DNA of 64,000 nucleotides from Ilex aquifolium (taxonomy: Eukaryota; Streptophyta; Magnoliopsida; Aquifoliales; Aquifoliaceae), in NCBI GenBank assembly GCA_951799425.1, contig OX637410.1, positions 6,200,001 through 6,264,000 of the forward strand, read 5' to 3'. The notes beneath the pieces were generated by a model. It was given only the letters and a program-made list of their open reading frames with translations. It had not been told where the DNA came from and made no database searches. Below are positions 57,413 to 64,000 of this stretch, in pieces; the first letter of the stretch is position 1, and each line of letters begins with the position of its first letter. The translations under genes and the position numbers were made by a program.

Positions 57413-57728
57413 ACCCATAAAGTCGATGCCCCAACAGTCAAATATCTCAATAACAAGTACAGGGGAGAGTGGCATCATGTTCCTTCGGGTCACACTACCC
57501 AATATTTGGCACCTATCGCATTCCTTACAAAATGAAACATAGTCTTTGATTAAAGAGGGCTAATAAAAACCTGATTGTAAAACCTTTGCTGAGGTCTTCT
57601 TTAAAGAGAAGTGGTCACCGCAAGCTTCTGAATGGCAAAATGCAAGGACTTCTCGTTGTTCATTTATGGTATGCATCTCCTCATCACTTGATCTGGGAAA
57701 TACTTGAACAAGTATGGGTTGTCGAAAT
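57413..57728 (-). pseudogene. pol: E5 integrase, N-terminal part
   Basis: The minus strand reads FDNPYLFKYFPDQVMRRCIP, CHSEACGDHFSLKKT (the zinc region) and [11 protein letters not shown], then meets E9. It continues the gene at 43333-44167. Stops and frameshifts are present. At 57729 the E10 LTR interrupts it before FDNPY; GAAAT (57724-57728) is the candidate duplication. Confidence 0.85.
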
Positions 57729-58234
57729 TGTAACACCCCGTATTTTTCTTTTATAGATATGTATATAGATATATATAGTAAATAATTGTTGTAAAAAAAA
57801 AAAACATGGATATGAGTAGTGACGATAGGAATAAAAACTAGAGATGCGAATTGATTGGGAAGTTAAGCTTCGAAGATGTTTAAACTTGGAAAGGGTGAAT
57901 AAACAAGTTTCTAAAGGTTTTTAGGTCAAAATAAGGTTTCCATTGAGTCCGGAAGGTCGAAAAACCTTGGGAGAGGTAATATGAAGTGTATTATAAGTTA
58001 GGAAGTATTTTGGAGTTAAAACACATTTTAGAGAAAATTTGGGTATAAAGGATTTTGGACACTGTCTACTATTTCGATCATAACGTTTTATGCTTAATTC
58101 CAAATGACCTGAAATTTTTACAGTAGATAGTAGACATCTAGGGCTACAAAAGTGTGTCTCATGAAAATTTTCCAATTCGACCTCTAAATGGGTCAAAAAT
58201 GCATTGGAAGTGGAAGTAGAAAATCTGGGTAGTG

Positions 58235-58360
58235 ACTACCGGTAGCCAAAATCAGCTACCGGTAGCCAAACATTAGCCAACCGGTAGCCGATGGTCCAGT
58301 AAAAATCAGCTACCGGTAGTCGAGGGTCCCGTGTGTCCGAGCTATCGGTAGCCACTGTAA
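58235..58360 (+). repeat. E10 5' LTR palindrome array, GCTACCGGTAGC type
   Basis: Copies of GCTACCGGTAGCC, some cut to CCAACCGGTAGCC or changed to GCTATCGGTAGCC, separated by AAAATCA or longer spacers. The 3' LTR has two extra units. Confidence 0.9.
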
Positions 58361-58404
58361 AAATCCGAATTTTTCTGTTCGCGAACCCTCGATTTTTCCT
58401 CCAC

Positions 58405-58412
58405 TATAAATA
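58405..58412 (+). promoter_or_regulatory. E10 LTR TATA box
   Basis: CCACTATAAATAAATT, about 50 bp downstream of the palindrome array. The same is found in the 3' LTR at 63549-63556. Confidence 0.65.
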
Positions 58413-59489
58413 AATTTTTTCACCTCCTTAGCCTTCCTTACACCACTCCAAACCCTAGAAAACATAAGAGAGGAAGAGAGAAATAGAGAAATACAAGATC
58501 AAGAGAAAACAAGGGATTGAAGGGTTGATTCAAGATCAAAGCCCTAATTTTTCCAAGAACATTAAGGTAGGGGTTTCCTCTCACTCTCTTACATTGAGGC
58601 TAGGGTATTTATGTATGTATGCTTTGGCTATCAATGGTATATATATGCTAGGAAATCATCTTCTCTTGGGCTTTTTGACAAAGATTTTATGTTTTACACA
58701 AAGTAGGGTTGTATACCCATGAAATCCCTCTCTTGTTTGAAAAACCCTAGTTTTCAAGAGTGATGGGTTTTCCTTTTTGAACTCTTCCTTTATTCTTGAT
58801 TTAAAAACTTTAGTGTTTCATATTGAACAACAAAATGGTATTTATGATGATCTCTTGTATTTTCCTTCATTGTTCTATGGAAATTGCCTCATGTTGGATG
58901 TGTGGAATTTTATGAAAACTTGCTTGAGAAATTGGGGATTTATGGTATTGTTGGTAATGTGAGATGTTTGTTGATATGTTATCTCTTGCGTAGTTGTACG
59001 ATACTACCATGGTTTACTATTGACCGGGTGTCATGTAGTGGGTAGACGGCTTTGTATGCCACGCGGGTATGAACTTTTCCTACCACATGGTGTGGGTAGA
59101 CGTCTTTGTACGCCGTGTGGGTACGAACATTTCCTAGCACTAATGATAACGGTGTAGTAACGTGGGTTGTGTCGGACATACAGTGTGGGTATCGTGCATT
59201 GTACCAAAAATGGTTTCGACAAGAGTTTCGGGAAGTATGGGATTCCGCGAGAACTTGTTGGAAACGGTTTATGGTAGAATGGATTATCAATGGTATATTT
59301 TGTTTATTTATTCATTTCAATTACTGTTGCTATCTAAACTTGAGATCTGATAAATGTCCTCATTTTACTTCAAATGTTATATATGTTATTTGTGAAATGA
59401 GACCGACCGTTTTATATACTTTGCTAAACCTTGTTTGGGTTTGGGAGGATTTTGCTACAGGGCTTCGTGCTCACCCCCTACCGTTGAAT

Positions 59490-59595
59490 ATTTTTTTTTT
59501 CAGATTTTGTGCCAGAGGATGAGCTCGGTGCTCATGAGCCGGGCCATGGAGAGGCTTCACTAGAGGGATACTTGGATCCCGAGTGGGACATCTAG
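59490..59595 (+). other. E10 LTR: splice-acceptor-like site and 30-codon open frame
   Basis: A run of T followed by CAG (59490-59503) looks like a 3' splice site. The following bases read in one frame DFVPEDELGAHEPGHGEASL, then EGYLDPEWDI and TAG (about 59504-59595). A donor-like AAGGTAGGGG lies near 58566, downstream of the TATA box. A spliced LTR leader is possible but unproven. Confidence 0.35.
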
Positions 59596-59862
59596 AGATG
59601 TCGCTTACTTTTGCTCTAGACTAGGATATTCATTGTAAACCTTGTAAAGTCTAGTTTTCTTTTGTTATTTCCGCTGTGCTACATTAGTTGATTTTTGAAA
59701 TGTAAAGGCCAAAATGGGTCTATTCTTTTGGGATAATGATGTAAATTTTATGGATGATGAATGGAGAATTTTCTTATTGATGAAATTACATTAGTGCTCT
59801 CATGTTATGAATGGTCTTAAAATGTAATGCCGTCCAGGGTGTATTTTGGGGTGTTACAGATT

Positions 59863-59879
59863 TGGTATCAGAGCCTAGG
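59863..59879 (+). promoter_or_regulatory. E10 primer binding site, initiator Met tRNA
   Basis: TGGTATCAGAGCCTAGG, four bases after the LTR, matches the complement of the 3' end of plant initiator tRNA-Met as used by many chromoviruses and copia elements. Confidence 0.85.
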
Positions 59880-60047
59880 CTTTAGGTCTTACATGGGAGC
59901 TGTAGGTTATGGATTACCACAAGTAAAGTAAGACTAGGTTGAAGAAACTTTAAGCTTGAATTGGTTTGAGGTTATATGTGTATGAAATAGGTGTGATTTG
60001 TTGTTTAGTTAAGTTAGGGATTTATTTATTTATTTATATTTTTACTC

Positions 60048-60827
60048 GAATTCGATGAGTTGTCTCGCTACGCAATCGAGTTTGTGGCCACGGATGCAAA
60101 GAGGGTTAAACACTTTGAACAAGGTTTGAGGCGCTCCATCCGCGAGAAGCTGGTTGCACTCCGAATTCAAGAATACAAGGATCTAGTGGAGTGGACGAAC
60201 TTGCTGGACAAAGACACAGAGGAGATCAAACGAAGAAAAATTTTCGCTGAAGGTGGTCCCTTGAGAGCCGGTAGCAGCAATGAAGTCACACAAAAGGCAA
60301 CTCCGTACCGCCGACCTGACCAAGCTTCGGGGCCAAGGAATCAAGCCATTCGAGGAGCTGGGGTTACTCAGAATAGAGTAGACACTGACCCGCGCCAATG
60401 CTTTGCATGCGGAGAGTATGGGCACTTCAAACATAGATGCCCCTCGTTTCCGCCAAGGACCAAACAAGCAACCGAGCAGGTACCAGCAAACAAGCCACCT
60501 CTACAAAGGCCAGCACAGCAGATACCTCAGATAGCTCGAGGAGCGGGAGGCGTACCAGAGAGAGTAGGCACGGATGCACGCTGATGCTTCGCTTGTGGAG
60601 GTGTTGGGCACTTCAAAGATAATTGTTCATTGCTTTCCACCAAGACCAACCAAGCAACTAGGCGAGTGAATGCAAACAGGCCACCGCTACGACAGCCACT
60701 ACCACCACAGAGACCGTTACAAGCTCAAGCCCCCAGCGGCGCCAATCAAGGAAGGGTTTTTGCTTTGACTCAACCAGAGGAAGATGCCTCCAACGCCGTT
60801 GTGGAAGGTATTGCTCGTCTCTAGAAT
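60048..60827 (+). pseudogene. gag: E10 gag fragment with duplicated zinc-knuckle module
   Basis: It begins inside the Gag core (FDELSRYAIEFVATDAKRVK, FEQGLRRSIREKLVAL), so the N-terminal half is deleted. A zinc knuckle CFACGEYGHFKHRC is followed 62 residues later by CFACGGVGHFKDNC. Each is embedded in a similar segment (RGAG, RVDTDPRQ or RVGTDAR, TKQAT or TNQAT, PANKPPL or NANRPPL), so a 186-bp unit is tandemly duplicated. A TGA at 60582 interrupts the second copy. No protease, RT or RNase H follows. Confidence 0.85.
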
Positions 60828-61020
60828 ATTTGGGCCCGAATTATATTGGATTCCTATGCGAATTATTATTTTCTACGTACTGTGTATGCTATGGAATTGG
60901 GATTGGGTTTCAAGGAAGTCGAACTTACAGAATATGTTAATTTGCCTACGGGACAACAAGGGGAGACCAGTAGGATTTATTTATAAGTAATCTTTGATTT
61001 TAAATTTATGTTTAATTACT
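60828..61020 (+). other. E10 decayed linker
   Basis: A short region whose translation keeps traces of the protease start (ARIILDS-like, then LPTGQQG-like), out of frame. It marks where most of pol has been lost. Confidence 0.4.
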
Positions 61021-62160
61021 AGGAAATCATCATGTCTTGCCATTCTGGATAATACTACCTTGTCCCAAACTATACTATGGTGGGGTAAACCCTAGATCTT
61101 TTCTTATGCCTTCAAACCCTAGTTTACAAAGGAGATGTGTTTTTCTATTGATTTCTCCTTTGTTCTTGAGTTCCACCCTTGATATTTGTTGGTTATTGAT
61201 TTCAATACCTGATTGTTCCTTATTTTTAATTCTAAGATTGATATTCGTTGTTATGGATTTCAAGAAGTGATTGTTCCTTTATTCTTGATTTCCAACCTTA
61301 ATATTCATTTGTCCTTGATATCTAAATTTGATATGCACTTGGTAGTGACTATAACCCTTGGGATTCAATTATTCTCAATATTCAATACTTGATATTCTTT
61401 ATTCTTGGTTCCAAGACTTGAGTGTTCTTTTGGTCTTGATTTCTAAGCTTCATAATCCTTTGTTCTTGATTTCACACCTTGATAGTCGTGTGTTATTGAT
61501 TTCCATAAATGATTGTTCCGTTAAATCTTAATTTCTCCTTTGTTCATGACTTTCAAGCTTGATACGCTTTTATTCTTGATTTCCAAGCTTAATATTCATT
61601 TGCTCTTAATAGCCAAATTTGATATTCATTTGATTGATTCTAATTATTGTAATTCATGTATTCTTGATATTCAATACTTGATATTCATTGGTTCTTGATT
61701 TCAAGACTTGACATTCAATTGCTCTTGATTTCAATACTTGATTTCTCCTTGTCCTTGAGTTCAAAACTTGATACTCTTTAGTTCTTGCTTACAAAGCTTG
61801 ATATGCATCTGTTATTGACTCCAAGACTCGATTGTTACTTTGTTCTTGATTTCAAGCTTTGATTGTTTCTTATTTTGATTCCAAAGCTTGATATGGGTTT
61901 GTTATGGAATTCGAGACTTAATTGTTCCTTTATTTTGGATTCCAAAAACTTGAGATTCGTTTGTTATTAATTTCAAACCTTACTTGTTCTTTTGTTCTTG
62001 ATTTCCAAGCTTGATAGCCATTTATTCTTGGTTACAAAGCTTGATTATTTATTTGTTCCTTAATTCAAAATTCTAAAGATTGGTATTGACCAATAAAATG
62101 GTATTTCCGATGATATTATGTTAATTTTTCTTAAATTATTCCGTTGGAAAAATGTATATG
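61021..62160 (+). repeat. E10 internal LTR-derived segment with expanded 29-30-bp tandem repeat
   Basis: The left edge (TAGGAAATCATC, CCCTAGTTTACAA) resembles LTR 58649-58760. The right edge (CAATAAAATGGTATTTCCGATGAT) resembles LTR 58825-58855. Between them, about 950 bp is a diverged tandem array of a unit like TTGTTCTTGATTTCCAAGC-TTGATATTCA, some 30 copies. The LTR has a single counterpart, TTTATTCTTGATTTAAAAAC near 58790. So a piece of LTR has entered the body of the element and one motif in it has expanded. Confidence 0.7.
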
Positions 62161-62263
62161 AATTTGGAAGCTAAGAGGGGAGGACAAGTCTGGTTAGGGT
62201 TCAACTGTAACCTTTGGTGGATTGTAATGTATATCAGAGTGCGCAGCGAACTAACGGAGTAAG

Positions 62264-62800
62264 GACTACAATGGGGAAACTACGGAAAAGATTCAACTCA
62301 TCCGGGAGAGGCTACTCACGGCGCGAAGTAGACAGAAGAGCTACGCGGACCACAGACGAAGATCCTTGGAATTAAAAGTGGGAGATTACATGTTTTCCAA
62401 GGTGTCACACAAGAAGGGCGTGTTTCGATTCGGCAAGAAGGAGAAGTTAGCGCCAAAATATACCGGACCGTTTGAAGTGATCAAAGCAGTAGGCAATGCG
62501 GCGTATCAACTTCGACTACTAGCCCAGATATCCAGAGTACCCGACGTGTTCCACGTGTCGATGTTGAGAAAGTGTCAATCGGATGCAACGCCGGTCGTAA
62601 ACTTTGAAGATATTGAAATTCAAGAGGGAGCAACCTATGAAGAACAACCGTTGAAGATTCTCGATGCCAAAGAGAAGGTACTCCGTAACAAAGTCATCCG
62701 ACTAGTGAAGGTTTTGTGGCAACACCATGGAGTGGAAGAAGCTACTTGGGAACCGGAGCTTGAAATGCGAGAGAAGTACCCGTACATCTTCGCTACTTGA
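62264..62800 (+). pseudogene. pol: E10 integrase C-terminus with chromodomain-like end
   Basis: The frame reads TEKIQLIRERLLTARSRQKS, the G-P-Y/F region (KVGDYMFSKVS, GKKEKLAPKYTGPFEVI), VFHVSMLRKC, then a chromodomain-like C-terminus (ILDAKEKVLRNKVIRLVKVL, EEATWEPELEMREKYP) with stop at 62798-62800. This places E10 among Tekay/Del-type chromoviruses. The frame is open, but its catalytic core upstream is missing. Confidence 0.85.
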
Positions 62801-62825
62801 GGTAAGTTTCGAGGACGAAACTTTC

Positions 62826-62841
62826 TTTAAGGGGGGTGGAT
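62826..62841 (+). promoter_or_regulatory. E10 3' polypurine tract
   Basis: TTTAAGGGGGGTGGAT directly before the LTR start TGTAACATCCCG. Confidence 0.85.
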
Positions 62842-64000
62842 TGTAACATCCCGTATTTTTCTTTTATAGATATGTATATAGATATATATAGTAAGTAATT
62901 GTTGTAAAAAAAAAAAACATGGATATGAGTAGTGACGATAGGAATAAAAACTAGAGATGCGAATTGATTGGGAAGTTAAGCTTCGAAGATGTTTAAACTT
63001 GGAAAGGGTGAATAGACAAGTTTCTAAAGGTTTTTAGGTCAAAATAAGGTTTCCATTGAGTCCGGAAGGTCGAAAAACCTTGGGAGAGGTAATATGAAGT
63101 GTATTATAAGTTAGGAAGTATTTTGGAGTTAAAACACATTTTAGAGAAAATTTGGGTATAAAGGATTTTGGACACTGTCTACTATTTCGATCATAACTTT
63201 TTATGCTTAATTCCAAATGACCTGAAATTGTTGCAGTAGATAGTACACATCTAGGGCTCCAAAAGTGTATCTCATGAAAATTTTCCAATTCGACCTCTAA
63301 ATGGGTCAAAAATGCATTGGAAGTGGAAGTAGAAAATCTGGGTAGTGACTACCGGTAGCCAAAATCAGCTACCGGTAGCCAAAAATTAGCCAACCGGTAG
63401 CCGATGGTCCAGTAAAAATCAGCTACCGGTAGCCAACCGGTAGTCGAGGGTCCCGTGTGTCTGAGCTACCGGTAGCCAAAATCAGCTACCGGTAGCCACT
63501 GTAAAAATCTGAATTTTTCTGTTCGCGAACCCTCGATTTTTCCTCCACTATAAATAAATTTTGTCACCTCCTTAGCCTTCCTTACACCACTCCAAACACT
63601 AGAAAACATAAGAGAGGAAGAGAGAAAGAGAGAAACACAAGATCAAGAGAAAACAAGGGATTGAAGGGTTGATTCAAGATCAAAGCCCTAATTTTTCCAA
63701 GAACATTAAGGTAGGGGTTTCCTCTCACTCTCTTACATTGAGGCTAGGGTATTTATGTATGTATGCTTTGGCTATCAATGGTATATATATGCTAGGAAAT
63801 CATCTTCTCTTGGGCTTTTTGACAAAGATTTTATGTTTTACACAAAGTAGGGTTGTATACCCATGAAATCCCTCTCTTGTTTGAAAAACCCTAGTTTTCA
63901 AGAGTGATGGGTTTTCCTTTTTGAACTCTTCCTTTATTCTTGATTTAAAAACTTTAGTGTTTCATATTGAACAACAAAATGGTATTTATGATGATCTCTT
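62842..64000 (+). mobile_element. E10 3' LTR, runs out of the window
   Basis: Nearly identical to 57729 onwards. The palindrome array (63343-63500) has two more units; up to the TATA box it is 31 bp longer than the 5' copy, and the two extra units account for all 31. The rest of the LTR and its target duplication are outside. Confidence 0.92.

Larger units (their letters stand above)
57729..59858 (+). mobile_element. E10 5' LTR, chromovirus
   Basis: 2130 bp with 11-bp inverted ends TGTAACACCCC and GGGGTGTTACA. A GCTACCGGTAGCC palindrome array lies at 58235-58360, the TATA box at 58405-58412, and two copies of a unit of about 60 bp (GTGGGTAGACG, CTTTGTA, GCGGGTATGAAC) at 59037-59140. It is unrelated in sequence to the Athila-like LTRs. 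Confidence 0.92.

Overview
The window is plant nuclear DNA made almost wholly of nested LTR retrotransposons. I see no host gene, tRNA, rRNA or bacterial feature. The organism is a plant because the elements are Athila-like Ty3/gypsy retrotransposons: tRNA-Asp-type primer sites, a gag-pol frame, a long non-coding spacer and a plant-specific env-like gene. One Tekay/Del-like chromovirus is also present, with an initiator-Met-type primer site and an integrase ending in a chromodomain. An angiosperm is likely; I cannot name the species.

Layout, with labels used below. E0 (1-83) is the end of a minus-strand LTR sitting in the integrase of E1. E1 (84 to about 6148, +) is the 3' half of an Athila-like element. 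E2 (about 6149-9646, -) is a pol fragment cut by E3 (9647-14108, +). E3 is cut by E4 (14109-16605, -), and E4 is cut inside its env-like gene by E5 (16606 to beyond the window, -). E5 hosts five later insertions: E6, a non-autonomous element (16755-22428); E7, a 13.4 kb element (22896-36297); E8, a solo LTR (40861-42717); E9, a 13.2 kb element (44168-57407); and E10, the chromovirus (57729 to beyond 64000). E5 rejoins across E6, E7, E8 and E9. Target-site duplications are GTGTA (exact), ATTTG/ATTAG, GTCCT (exact) and TAGGG/AAGTG. E10's right end lies outside the window.

Athila-like elements here share a plan: LTR, primer site, gag, protease-RT-RNase H-integrase, a conserved hairpin followed by an internal polypurine tract, a spacer of about 2 kb, a palindrome array, the env-like gene, the 3' polypurine tract and the LTR. 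In E7 the spacer lies after the env-like gene instead. Nearly all coding regions are broken. The E7 RNase H-integrase frame and the env-like frames of E7 and E9 are the best preserved.

The most unusual signal is a set of short CpG-centred palindromes arrayed in every LTR whose relevant part is present (cores CTTCCGGAAG, CTACCGGTAG, GTACCGGTAC, GTTCGAAC, GCTACCGGTAGC). In four elements the element's own array type recurs internally, about 230-290 bp upstream of the env-like gene. Palindrome arms differ between families in symmetric pairs while spacers are shared, and the GTTCGAAC type occurs as pairs with a constant 18-nt register. I read this as a co-evolving promoter or regulatory module used once in the LTR and once for the env-like gene. 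That reading is inference; the pattern itself is in the sequence.
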